Part shown: positions 1-6,268 of the stretch, piece after piece
Numbering within the stretch: the stretch's first letter is position 1
Layout: each line of letters opens with the position of its first letter
Origin: Candidatus Iainarchaeum andersonii SCGC AAA011-E11
Lineage (GTDB): Archaea > Iainarchaeota > Iainarchaeia > Iainarchaeales > Iainarchaeaceae
Reading direction: 5' to 3'
Assembly: GCA_000402355.1 (NCBI GenBank)
Contig: AQRS01000020.1
Coordinates: forward strand, 16,072 to 22,664
DNA: 6,593 nucleotides
Translations under genes and position numbers: made by a program
Notes under the pieces: model-generated
The model's input: only the letters and a program-made list of their open reading frames with translations
The model's database searches: none
What the model was told of the DNA's origin: nothing

Positions 1-500
1 CCTCGCTCGCAATAGACCTGCGCGGCTACGGGGAAAGCGTTTCCAAAAAGGATGCGCGCACCGGAAAAACCATTGCACTCAATTACCAGAATTTTTCCGA
101 AAATGATTACTGGCCCGCAATGATGAATGACATCAATGCCGCGAAAAAATTCCTGCAGGAAAACTGGAAAACCGAAATTTTTGTCATTGGTTCTTCCATC
201 GGCGCAAACCTCGCGCTGAACGAACTTGCTTCAGGAAGCGCAAAAAAAGCCGTTGCCCTCAGCCCCGGCCTGAACTACTTCGGAATAGACGCCGAATCAA
301 TCGCTTCAAAAATCAAAAAGCCCTGCCTCATAATCGCGTCCTCGGAGGACCAGTACAGTGCAGAGAGCTCGCAGATGCTGGTGCGCCTCATAGGAAAAAA
401 CTCGTCCTTAATCCTGCTTGAAAACGCGGGCCACGGCGTGAGCATGCTCGCGGCAAAACCAGAACTAACCCAGAAAATAATGGATTTCCTCAGGCGCTGA
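1..500 (+). CDS. Alpha/beta-fold hydrolase, C-terminal part (5' end cut by window)
   Basis: The reading frame is open from position 3, so the ATG at 120 is internal and the gene begins left of the window. 165 residues are visible. The fragment opens with SLAIDLRGYGES, the strand and turn typical of alpha/beta hydrolases (compare the LAxDxRGxGxS consensus). The nucleophile elbow is G-S-S-I-G, with the catalytic Ser near fragment residue 65. The acid is most likely Asp116 in ASSEDQYS, at the end of the strand CLIIAS. The catalytic His is His144 in ENAGHGVSML. The triad order and spacing fit the family, so the enzyme is probably active and cytoplasmic (no export signal is visible, but the N-terminus is missing). 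Substrate cannot be told from the sequence: esterase, acyl-transfer or peptidase members share this layout. It ends in TGA 18 nt before the stop of the convergent surface-protein gene, so the two transcripts probably overlap at their 3' ends. Confidence 0.85.
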   Translation, partial: SLAIDLRGYGESVSKKDARTGKTIALNYQNFSENDYWPAMMNDINAAKKFLQENWKTEIFVIGSSIGANLALNELASGSAKKAVALSPGLNYFGIDAESIASKIKKPCLIIASSEDQYSAESSQMLVRLIGKNSSLILLENAGHGVSMLAAKPELTQKIMDFLRR

Positions 501-518
501 AATTCAGTTCCCGCCTTT

Positions 519-3500
519 TCAAGGGCCCTCGTAGGCTATGTAAAGCGCCGGCCTCTTTGTGATGTCGGAAAATTCCTTTGCCGCCATCGCATCCTTGCGC
601 ACCGAACCAGAGGCCGCGCGCCTCTCAATCACAAAGCCCTCATACCTGTTGCCCGCGCCGATTATCTGCTGGATTGCGGCAGCGAGGTTGCCGGAATTGT
701 AATCCCCAACAGGCTTTTCAAGACGCATCTGCGCAACCGCGGCTCCCGAATAGGTTGAGGCAAGATCCCCGGTCCCGAATTCCCCGGCAAGGTTTGACCA
801 CGGATATCGCGGCTGTGAACCTGAAACATTATCCTTCTTGAGCCACGAGGTTCCGCCGTACTGGTCATAATACCCTGTCCCGGAACCCTCAACCCACGTG
901 ATTGAATCATTAGGGGGAAGCGTCTGCGCGAGGAAAATCGGGAGGCTGCCAGCCTCGTCAAAGGACGCGGAAACCGAAGAAAGCTGCAAATGAGCGTCAA
1001 TCACCTTTGCGTTCGCGGGAAGATTTGAAACATCAAACCAGTAGATTCCCGCATCCGCAAGATGCCTGTAACCCATTGCATCTGCGGAACCGCGCTCATA
1101 ATAACCCGCGTTCGCATAATCGGAATTAAGGCTGGCGTCCTTCATGCCCGTGTAATCCGCTATGCCCCACTCAGGCACAGGCTGGCCGTACTGCAATTTC
1201 ACCTTCACAAGCTTGGACTCATCAACCGCCAAAACAGCAGCAGTAATCTGTTCCGAATCGGTTCCACCGCTCGAATCAGCAACCGAAAATGCCATTGGAT
1301 ACGTTCCTGCAGAGGTAGTTGAAGGAGTCCACGAAAACAATCCTGAATTCACGTCAAACGAAGACCCTGAAGGTGCACCAGAAACCGAGTAAGTTAATTT
1401 GTCGTCAATGTCAGGGTCAGAAGCGGAAAGCTGCATATTAAGAGTCTGGCCCTCATAAATGCCCTGGTTCCCTATAGGGGCGAGTGTAGGCGAAGTATTT
1501 GCAGGTGTTGATTCATTCGCGCTTGAAGATTTTGCCGATTCATTCCCGTAAACGTCATAAGCCGAAACTGTGTACGAAACATCAGAGCCTCCGCCGAGCC
1601 CGGTGTCAAGGAAATAAGTGCCCGTCGAAAAACCGATTGCGGAACCATTCCTGTAAACAACATAACCAAGCACGCGCTGGTTGTCAATAGAAGCGCCCCA
1701 CTTCAGCGCAACCCTTGTCGAAGCAACCGCCTTGGCCTCGAGCAGTGAGGGCACCGAAGGTGCCTGTGAATCAAGGCCCCTTTCAAACGCGCCTATGTCC
1801 GGAGCGCTGCCCGAAAAAGAATCCGTAATTCCGGGCATTGCGATTCCAGCGTTTACAGCGGGGCTCCCGGAATCAGGGACCATGAATGCGACACCCGAGC
1901 CTGCGGGAAAACCGGGAACCGGAATTTCACTCATCTGCGGTTCGGCGAAGAAACCATTTGGCTCCTGCGGAATAATTCTCTGGTCGGGGCAATCGAACCG
2001 CAGTGGCGGATTGGTCGGGGGAGCTACGCTGCACCTTGACCAAAGCCTGTCTGTTGGAGTTGTTGGGCGCGCAGTCCATGCCTGGAACTGCGCGAAAGTG
2101 TTAAAGCACTGCATGCTCTGCTCTCCGGCATACGCCCATCTCAAAATATTTGTTGTGCGCGGAGTCCACCACAAATCATTGTCATAATCATGGTTCATGT
2201 GATAGCGGTCGCACGGAGCATTGGTAGGGGTCCAGGCACCAATAAGCTGGTCATCGCCAATCGCCTCAATGATATTGGACCTCAAAGTGACCTCGCGGTT
2301 CCGCGCCGCAATATCGAAATATATCGCGGAGTTGGTCCACCAATCGCTGGTTCCCTTCTTGAAAGAATTGTGGAAATAAAGCACGTTCCTTGTTTCGCCG
2401 TCAACATTCGTGTTCAGCTTGACAGCGCTTTCAATGTACGCATTCGCGTGGTTGCGCACCGCAAAATAAGGCCCGGGATAAGCCGGCGCGAAAGTCATGG
2501 GATTAACCGCGTTCGCAATCAAATTATCGAAGATCCTTGCATTGGTCGTGTGCCCATCCATTTCAATTGCGTCATCGGAAACCGTGTGAATGATGTTGTC
2601 ATAAATGTCCATTTCGCGGTTCGGCCAAGTATTCAGGACATCGTCATCCTTCAAGCCAACCAGAGGCGACATTCCCTCGTCTCCGCCGGGAGCAATTCCG
2701 TCGGCAACGCCGGTAATCAAATTATCCCTAAAAGTAGTGTAACCGCCGACAGTGTAGTTCTGCTTTATCCCATAATACGTCTGCCTCTCGGCGCCAGCCA
2801 CATTAAGGAAAGGCCCGTGGTCCAAATCCGCAATCAAATTGCCCATGACAAGGTTGCCGCCCACCCTAACGCCAAGCGGAGATTCATCAGAATGCGTAAT
2901 GTAAACTATTGCCTCGCCTTCAGGAGCGCCAGCATAATCCGTTAACCTGTTGCCGACAATCTCGATGTAATTGCTCCCGCGTATACTTACAGGCCCGGCT
3001 GACTCCACATTCAAACCGTAAATCGTAATGTAAGAAGACCTGCTCACATTAACGTTTCCCTTTATGAGTGCGCGGTCAAGCAAATCGTAACTCATTATGA
3101 CAGCCCTTCCGGCGCTTGAAAACACTTTTCCAGAAACAGAAAAACCATTATAGGTTCCCGGCCTCAACAAAACCCTGCCCCCCGCCTGCAAACCGTTCAA
3201 AGCCGAAGCGAGCTCCGCATCATTCGAAACAACAACAGTTCGTTGCGCATTCGGAAGGTCCCACCCCGGTTTTGTTTTCAAGGAAGCTGTTTCCTCATCC
3301 AAGAAATTCCCGTTCGCATCGAACACCTGCGCCTTCACATCATAATTCGTGTTCCCATTGAGATTGAAAAGGCTCGAAGCCAAATGCGAAGCATCAAACC
3401 TCACGAAAGGAGTGGCTTCCTTGTACGAACCCGAGCCGCTCGCCCCCACAAACAATTTCGCTGTTTCCTTGTTGTTCAAAGTCTTGAGTTCCAGGGTAAC

Positions 3501-4268
3501 GCCGCCGGAAATAAAATTCCCGTAAGCCTCCAAGCCCGCAATCACGTCCTGCTGCCCCTGCGGAGGAACAGTATTGTTCGTGTCCGGAATAGTTCTGTTG
3601 TTGTCCGGAGGCAATGTTCCGTTATTGTCCGTATTTCCGCCGTTGCCCCCGCTTCCGCCAGAGTCGCCTCCGCTGCCATCTCCGCCGCACGCAAGATGCC
3701 AATCATCCCCAAGGTTCTGTGTGTGAATTCTCATTCTGTAACATTCCTGCGCAATCGAACACTGCCACGCATTGCCGGTTTGCTCATCACAAATATCAGC
3801 AAGGCACCGGCCAAAAAACTGTTCAATATCATCACAACCAAGAGACCCGCCGCCATCATTTAGCCCGGGGTCTATCCCGCCTCCGCCGCCTTCATCAGGC
3901 AATGGGGTATGCGTACAGCGAGAATTGCATGCGCCCGCATTCATGCACGAATCAACGGTTTCCAAATTACCATCAGAACATTCGGCATCCGAAAAACACG
4001 CAACCATGCAGCAAAACCCACCCACACAACTCTCCGAGCCAAGGCACGGAATTTCAGCAGAACACGCAATGCAACTTGAATCCGTGCCGCCGACAAGCTG
4101 CCCATAACGGCATACAGACGACTCAACACCCTGCGTTGAAGACTGGTTCAATCCGAAGTAAAAAAAAATCGCAAACACGACAACAAGCAAAGCCCCGCCT
4201 ATAAGCAAAAGATACTCCAGACCTCCTTGCCCCCGAAATGCAGAAACCACAAAAACCGAACCATGCAA
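519..4268 (-). CDS. Large secreted modular surface protein: class III signal, Cys-rich, beta-helix, FnIII, cadherin-like, DNRLRE
   Basis: This 1,249-residue protein is probably cell-surface and may bind or act on polysaccharide or mediate adhesion. Domains in order: class III signal at residues 11-38, with likely cleavage between Gly13 and Gln14; Cys-rich segments at about 53-120 and 145-194; Gly-rich then Asn/Thr/Pro linker at 195-240; Ig/FnIII-like beta domain at about 242-335; right-handed parallel beta-helix at about 342-830. The helix shows PbH1-like coils such as SSYITIYGLNV, IEIVGNRL, REMDIYDNIIH and ARIFDNLIANA, and the usual closing motif SPAVNAG...DIGAFE. Then come FnIII at about 835-920, a cadherin-like/He_PIG domain at 925-1015 (DPDIDDKLTYSVSGAPSG, SGLFSWTP), and a DNRLRE-type domain at 1020-1247 ending RPALYIAYE. 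No catalytic residues can be assigned; a polysaccharide lyase such as PL6 is possible but unproven. The start is a TTG preceded by AGGGGG; an in-frame GTG at 4250 is an alternative that keeps the signal intact. Confidence 0.88.
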   Translation of the reverse strand: MHGSVFVVSAFRGQGGLEYLLLIGGALLVVVFAIFFYFGLNQSSTQGVESSVCRYGQLVGGTDSSCIACSAEIPCLGSESCVGGFCCMVACFSDAECSDGNLETVDSCMNAGACNSRCTHTPLPDEGGGGGIDPGLNDGGGSLGCDDIEQFFGRCLADICDEQTGNAWQCSIAQECYRMRIHTQNLGDDWHLACGGDGSGGDSGGSGGNGGNTDNNGTLPPDNNRTIPDTNNTVPPQGQQDVIAGLEAYGNFISGGVTLELKTLNNKETAKLFVGASGSGSYKEATPFVRFDASHLASSLFNLNGNTNYDVKAQVFDANGNFLDEETASLKTKPGWDLPNAQRTVVVSNDAELASALNGLQAGGRVLLRPGTYNGFSVSGKVFSSAGRAVIMSYDLLDRALIKGNVNVSRSSYITIYGLNVESAGPVSIRGSNYIEIVGNRLTDYAGAPEGEAIVYITHSDESPLGVRVGGNLVMGNLIADLDHGPFLNVAGAERQTYYGIKQNYTVGGYTTFRDNLITGVADGIAPGGDEGMSPLVGLKDDDVLNTWPNREMDIYDNIIHTVSDDAIEMDGHTTNARIFDNLIANAVNPMTFAPAYPGPYFAVRNHANAYIESAVKLNTNVDGETRNVLYFHNSFKKGTSDWWTNSAIYFDIAARNREVTLRSNIIEAIGDDQLIGAWTPTNAPCDRYHMNHDYDNDLWWTPRTTNILRWAYAGEQSMQCFNTFAQFQAWTARPTTPTDRLWSRCSVAPPTNPPLRFDCPDQRIIPQEPNGFFAEPQMSEIPVPGFPAGSGVAFMVPDSGSPAVNAGIAMPGITDSFSGSAPDIGAFERGLDSQAPSVPSLLEAKAVASTRVALKWGASIDNQRVLGYVVYRNGSAIGFSTGTYFLDTGLGGGSDVSYTVSAYDVYGNESAKSSSANESTPANTSPTLAPIGNQGIYEGQTLNMQLSASDPDIDDKLTYSVSGAPSGSSFDVNSGLFSWTPSTTSAGTYPMAFSVADSSGGTDSEQITAAVLAVDESKLVKVKLQYGQPVPEWGIADYTGMKDASLNSDYANAGYYERGSADAMGYRHLADAGIYWFDVSNLPANAKVIDAHLQLSSVSASFDEAGSLPIFLAQTLPPNDSITWVEGSGTGYYDQYGGTSWLKKDNVSGSQPRYPWSNLAGEFGTGDLASTYSGAAVAQMRLEKPVGDYNSGNLAAAIQQIIGAGNRYEGFVIERRAASGSVRKDAMAAKEFSDITKRPALYIAYEGP
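3561..3629 (-). repeat. Degenerate peptide repeat with N-glycosylation sequons in the linker
   Basis: Residues 214-236 of the surface protein hold three imperfect copies of a 7-8-residue unit: DNNGTLPP, DNNRTIP and DTNNTVPP. Each copy contains one Asn-X-Thr sequon (NGT, NRT, NNT). The unit follows directly on a Gly/Ser-rich stretch at residues 195-211 and leads into the first Ig/FnIII-like domain. It looks like a flexible, probably glycosylated stalk separating the anchored Cys-rich base from the functional head. Glycosylation is inference. Confidence 0.6.
4155..4238 (-). other. Class III (type IV pilin-like) signal peptide and hydrophobic helix
   Basis: Residues 11-38 of the surface protein read FRG|QGGLEYLLLIGGALL followed by a Val/Ala/Ile/Phe-rich stretch. 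Gln at +1, Glu at +5, a basic residue just before the cleavage site and about 20 hydrophobic residues match the archaeal class III signal family (PF04021 type). These are normally cut by the prepilin peptidase EppA before, not after, the hydrophobic part. The helix is therefore expected to stay on the mature protein as a membrane anchor or filament-core segment. The match is seen in the sequence; processing by EppA is inferred, since no peptidase gene lies in the window. Confidence 0.88.
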
Positions 4269-4275
4269 ATAAGGG

Positions 4276-4281
4276 CCCCCT
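4276..4281 (-). promoter_or_regulatory. Shine-Dalgarno-like site supporting the TTG start of the surface protein
   Basis: On the minus strand AGGGGG lies 7 nt before the TTG at 4268, a normal archaeal spacing, which favours TTG over the in-frame GTG at 4250. The nearby ATG at 4264 is in another frame that soon ends and cannot start this protein. A TATA-like TTTTATTTA at about 4281-4289 would put transcription start near 4260, downstream of the TTG, so either it is not the promoter or the GTG is used. The start is not fully settled. Confidence 0.45.
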
Positions 4282-4387
4282 AAATAAAAAACTTAACTGT
4301 TTTGCCGAAAGCCGACCCCGGAAAAACACGGCATTCAATTTTTCCTGAAAAAAAACTGTCCGGCGCTCCTTCAGGCTACGCACAAAC

Positions 4388-4396
4388 AAATTTATT
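4388..4396 (+). promoter_or_regulatory. TATA-like box of the DUF6498-like gene, leaderless arrangement
   Basis: AAATTTATT is centred about 26 nt before the ATG at 4418, which places the expected archaeal transcription start at or next to the start codon. No Shine-Dalgarno sequence is seen in the intervening CAAAGCAATAACCC. Both facts fit a leaderless transcript. The box matches the TTTAWATA consensus only partly. Confidence 0.45.
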
Positions 4397-4417
4397 CCTC
4401 AAAGCAATAACCCATTA

Positions 4418-5098
4418 ATGAACCTGCTCAAAAACCCGTTCCGGGAAAATGATTCATCTGCGCTCTTCCTCATAGCAACCAACATCGCCACAATAATTGC
4501 AGCGCTCATTTTCAACTGGGGCCTGCTCACAATAATGTGGGGTTACTGGCTCCAGAGCATAACCATAGGCTTCTTCGCGTTCTTCAAAATACTTTTTTCC
4601 CGCGAAATAATTCCGCCAACCGTTGACGAACTCATTAAAGGCGAAAGCCGGCTCAAAAAACTTTTCGGCATAATCGCAAGAATTTTTTCCGCCTGCTTTT
4701 TCGCGCTGCATTACGGCGGATTTCACTTCGCCTACCTGGTTTTCCTCTGGGTTTTCTCGCAAGAATTTTTCCCCGTACAAATCACTCCGCCTGACGCAAC
4801 AGGAATAGCATTCATGGGAATAACCTTCTTCATTGCGCACGGCTACTCCTTCATCCGGAACTACTTCATAAAAAATGAGCGCGAAACAATGAGCGCAGCA
4901 TTTGGAGCGCCATATGCCAGGATAATCCCCATGCACATCACAATAATATTAGGCGGATTATTTTTTGGAATCATTCCGGAATTCGCGGAAAAAGCCGCGC
5001 TCGTGCTATTCATGCTCCTCAAAACCGGCGCGGATTACACGATGCACAAAAAAGAACGCGAAAAAAACGCGGTGCAAAAAACCCCAAACCCGAATTAA
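4418..5098 (+). CDS. DUF6498-like integral membrane protein
   Basis: This 226-residue protein has about six hydrophobic segments, at roughly residues 14-32, 36-59, 84-113, 128-146, 168-187 and 188-203, with a basic hydrophilic C-terminal tail. I recognise it as DUF6498-like (from memory of the family) by the conserved polar patches around its helices: HYGGFH at 98-103, HGYSFIRNY at 141-149, PYARIIPMHITIILGG at 165-180 and KTGADYTMH at 202-210. The repeated His/Tyr/Arg residues within or beside membrane helices are typical of the family, and full family length is present. Molecular function is unknown. It acts in the cytoplasmic membrane. It is divergent from the surface-protein gene with 149 nt between them, so co-regulation is possible but not shown. 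The ATG at 4418 is chosen because it begins just before the first helix and sits at leaderless distance from a TATA-like box. Confidence 0.82.
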   Translation: MNLLKNPFRENDSSALFLIATNIATIIAALIFNWGLLTIMWGYWLQSITIGFFAFFKILFSREIIPPTVDELIKGESRLKKLFGIIARIFSACFFALHYGGFHFAYLVFLWVFSQEFFPVQITPPDATGIAFMGITFFIAHGYSFIRNYFIKNERETMSAAFGAPYARIIPMHITIILGGLFFGIIPEFAEKAALVLFMLLKTGADYTMHKKEREKNAVQKTPNPN

Positions 5099-5099
5099 G

Positions 5100-5108
5100 C
5101 TACATAAC
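5100..5108 (+). repeat. CTACATAAC motif, copy 1
   Basis: This 9-mer begins 2 nt after the stop of the membrane-protein gene and ends about 16 nt before the TATA-like box of the next gene. Exact copies occur at 5599-5607 and 6070-6078. The 8-mer core is inverted at 5583-5590 and 6383-6390. The role is unknown; it could be a transcription-factor site or a 3' end signal. Confidence 0.45.
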
Positions 5109-5122
5109 ACGGGTGAGGCAAA

Positions 5123-5132
5123 GCTTAATATT
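5123..5132 (+). promoter_or_regulatory. TATA-like box of the basic-protein gene
   Basis: CTTAATATTC lies so that transcription would be expected to begin about 26 nt further on, near 5154. That gives a short leader of roughly 16 nt which just includes the ribosome binding site at 5158-5163. The agreement between predicted start point and ribosome binding site supports the assignment. Confidence 0.45.
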
Positions 5133-5157
5133 CGTTCAAGCGGTTGAAATTAATGCT

Positions 5158-5163
5158 AGGTGA
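5158..5163 (+). promoter_or_regulatory. Strong Shine-Dalgarno site (AGGTGA) deciding a TTG start
   Basis: AGGTGAT is complementary to the 3' end of archaeal 16S rRNA (anti-SD core CACCTC) and is 6 nt before the TTG at 5170. No in-frame ATG is nearby; the first internal Met is residue 35. TTG is therefore the likely start. Confidence 0.7.
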
Positions 5164-5169
5164 TTTATT

Positions 5170-5562
5170 TTGGCTCCGAGAAAACCGGTTAACAGAAGCG
5201 CAAGGTCTCTAAAAAATTCATGGTTCCTGCGCGGAAGCAGAGTGCAGCTTCAGGCAGCTCAAGGAGCTGGAATGAGGGCGGCAGGCAGAACAATCAGGGG
5301 TGCTGCCAATCTGGCTGATGCTATCGGGGCACGCAAAGCAAGCAATTCCCTCTGGAACAAAGGAACAAGGCTTGTCCAGCGCGGAGAGGCGCGTGCCAGA
5401 ATGTATGAAAGGGCAATAAGGCTGCCCGGCCATCGCGGACCTAATGTTCTCAAAATTCCGAAACCAAACAAGGTTAATGAGAGGCCGGCAATCGAGAGGC
5501 GAAGAAAAAATCCCGGTTTATTTGAAGTGCCGCCAAAAGCCAGGCCTAGAAAACAATCGTAG
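5170..5562 (+). CDS. Very basic small protein, family not recognised
   Basis: I do not recognise this 130-residue protein. It starts at TTG with a near-ideal Shine-Dalgarno site, which is good evidence that it is translated. By my count it has 32 Arg/Lys against 6 Asp/Glu, spread over the whole length, so it is strongly cationic. It has no cysteines, no signal peptide and no membrane segment. The middle (about 25-85) is rich in Ala, Gly and Arg with spacing suggestive of amphipathic helices, for example the stretch around RAAGRTIRGAANLADAIGAR. The C-terminal third is Pro/Lys/Arg-rich (KIPKPNKVNERP, PPKARPRKQS) and probably disordered. The composition would suit binding to nucleic acid or ribosomes, but this rests on charge alone. 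It has its own promoter and is followed 37 nt later by a CTACATAAC copy. It ends in TAG, showing that TAG serves as a stop in this genome if the call is right. Confidence 0.7.
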   Translation: MAPRKPVNRSARSLKNSWFLRGSRVQLQAAQGAGMRAAGRTIRGAANLADAIGARKASNSLWNKGTRLVQRGEARARMYERAIRLPGHRGPNVLKIPKPNKVNERPAIERRRKNPGLFEVPPKARPRKQS

Positions 5563-5582
5563 CATTTTTAGAAACAAACTTT

Positions 5583-5607
5583 GTTATGTATCCTCTCGCT
5601 ACATAAC
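5583..5607. repeat. Inverted repeat GTTATGTA / TACATAAC upstream of the DUF369 gene
   Basis: GTTATGTA (5583-5590) and TACATAAC (5600-5607) are perfect 8-bp arms around a 9-nt spacer. The outer flanks TTG and CAA also match if one extra C on the right is allowed. The right arm belongs to the CTACATAAC family. The structure ends only 1-2 nt before an AT-rich TATA-like stretch, a position suited to an operator for a dimeric regulator. An AT-rich RNA hairpin ending the upstream transcript is the alternative, with TTTGTTTT just after it. Confidence 0.5.
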
Positions 5608-5608
5608 C

Positions 5609-5624
5609 AATATTTGTTTTAACT
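5609..5624 (+). promoter_or_regulatory. TATA-like stretch of the DUF369 gene
   Basis: Two overlapping candidates are AATATTTG (5609-5616, centred 37 nt before the ATG) and TTTTAACT (5617-5624, centred about 28 nt before it). The second would give a leaderless transcript, which fits the pyrimidine-rich, SD-less sequence before the ATG at 5649. The choice between them is uncertain. Confidence 0.3.
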
Positions 5625-5648
5625 GCTTCGCCTCTATTCTGCCTCTGT

Positions 5649-6056
5649 ATGCCGCCGAAACCAGTCAAAATCACCAGGCTCAAGTTCTCTTTCCCGCGTT
5701 TCAGTTTTACCGCCAAGCTGCTTTATTCCAAAAACCCTAAAACCATTCAAAAAATAGCCGAAAATCTGCCTTTTGAGGGGTATGCTGAAAGGTGGGGCGA
5801 GGAAGTGTATTTTTCGACGGATTGGAATATGCCAAGCGAGTCTGAGACCAAGGATGTGGGCATCGGTGATATTGCTTTCTGGCCCCCTGGTTCCGCCATA
5901 GCCATTTTTTTCGGGCCCACTCCGCTCTCTAAAGGTTCCAAACCTGTGCCGGCTTCTGCCGTGAGTGTGTTCGCAACGGTCGAGAACGTCAAAGGAGTCC
6001 TGAGCCATCTCCGCGAAGTCAGGCACGACGATAAAATCAGGGTTTCCAAGGCATAA
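5649..6056 (+). CDS. Cyclophilin-like-fold protein, DUF369 family
   Basis: This 135-residue protein carries the signature blocks of the small cyclophilin-like family (DUF369, PF04126 type). These are LPFEGYAERWGEEVYF at 40-55, GDIAFWPPGSAIAIFFGPTP at 73-92, a short PASAVSVF at 101-108 and a closing DDKIRV at 127-132. The length is normal for the family. Known members adopt a cyclophilin-like beta-barrel, but prolyl isomerase activity is not established for them and the biological role is unknown. There is no signal peptide, so it is probably cytoplasmic. The first 10 or so residues (MPPKPVKITR) are slightly longer and more basic than usual, but no better start is present. There is no Shine-Dalgarno site. 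Just upstream lie a TATA-like stretch and an 8-bp inverted repeat that may act as an operator. The gene is convergent with the homing endonuclease gene to its right. Confidence 0.88.
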   Translation: MPPKPVKITRLKFSFPRFSFTAKLLYSKNPKTIQKIAENLPFEGYAERWGEEVYFSTDWNMPSESETKDVGIGDIAFWPPGSAIAIFFGPTPLSKGSKPVPASAVSVFATVENVKGVLSHLREVRHDDKIRVSKA

Positions 6057-6069
6057 ACCAATCTATCTT

Positions 6070-6078
6070 CTACATAAC
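6070..6078 (+). repeat. CTACATAAC motif, copy 3, overlapping a small palindrome
   Basis: This third exact copy of the 9-mer starts 14 nt after the DUF369 stop. It shares its last base with the palindrome CTAGGCCCTAG at 6078-6088. It lies between two convergent genes, where a promoter operator would not be expected, so a 3' end role must also be considered. Confidence 0.4.
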
Positions 6079-6112
6079 TAGGCCCTAGCTGAAACGCCCT
6101 TCTGAGCCACCT

Positions 6113-6268
6113 TCAAAACCCCTGCTCCGTTCCCTTGGGATTTTGTGCCCAAAAATGTTCAATTTGTTCCAAAGTCCCTCCGTAATTCTGCAGTATAAGA
6201 TAGGTTGTGCCGGTTTTGGTGTGGTAAATCTTGCAGTATAATTCTAATAGGAATGGGAATACCGGAAC
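6113..6268 (-). other. In-frame open extension after the TAG stop of the homing endonuclease gene
   Basis: Past the TAG at 6269-6271 the same minus-strand frame stays open for 51 codons and ends in TGA at 6113-6115. The translation has a protein-like mix, including FPFLLELYCKIYHTKTGTTY and GGTLEQIEHFWAQNPKG. It could be the true C-terminus cut off by a nonsense change, a readthrough product, or a chance open frame; 51 open codons alone are not rare. I do not recognise a domain in it. There is no start codon with a ribosome binding site that would make it a separate gene. Confidence 0.3.
6189..6241. repeat. Direct repeat TGCAGTATAA, two copies
   Basis: TGCAGTATAA occurs at 6189-6198 and 6232-6241, 43 nt apart and in a similar AT-rich setting. 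Because 43 is not a multiple of three, it is not a peptide repeat of the open frame on the minus strand. Function is unknown. Confidence 0.4.

Noticed and set aside
2190..2945. A 251-codon plus-strand open frame inside the surface-protein gene
   Set aside because: It lies wholly antisense to the beta-helix coding region, has no domain pattern, and is a shadow of the minus-strand codon bias.
3243..4204. Overlapping plus-strand open frames rich in Arg, Pro, His and Ser
   Set aside because: They are antisense to the Cys-rich and linker region; their composition simply mirrors the Gly/Asn/Cys codons of the real gene.
4262..4264. ATG next to the surface-protein start
   Set aside because: It is out of frame with the class III signal and its frame closes within about 20 codons.
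521..4281. AAGGGCCC at both ends of the surface-protein gene (521-528 and 4271-4278)
   Set aside because: One copy overlaps the final codons and the other overlaps the ribosome binding site; the flanks differ and there is no sign of a duplicated target site.
4454..4936. A 160-codon minus-strand frame opposite the membrane-protein gene
   Set aside because: The plus strand carries clear DUF6498-like motifs and membrane helices; the antisense product has no plausible pattern.
5563..5580. T-run after the basic-protein gene as a defined terminator
   Set aside because: Only five T residues in an already AT-rich stretch; too weak to call, although archaeal termination does use T-tracts.
5634..6061. 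Two minus-strand frames opposite the DUF369 gene
   Set aside because: The plus-strand product matches a known family along its full length, so these are shadows.
6078..6088. Palindrome CTAGGCCCTAG as a terminator or operator on its own
   Set aside because: It is only 11 bp, with no T-tract after it and no second copy in the window.
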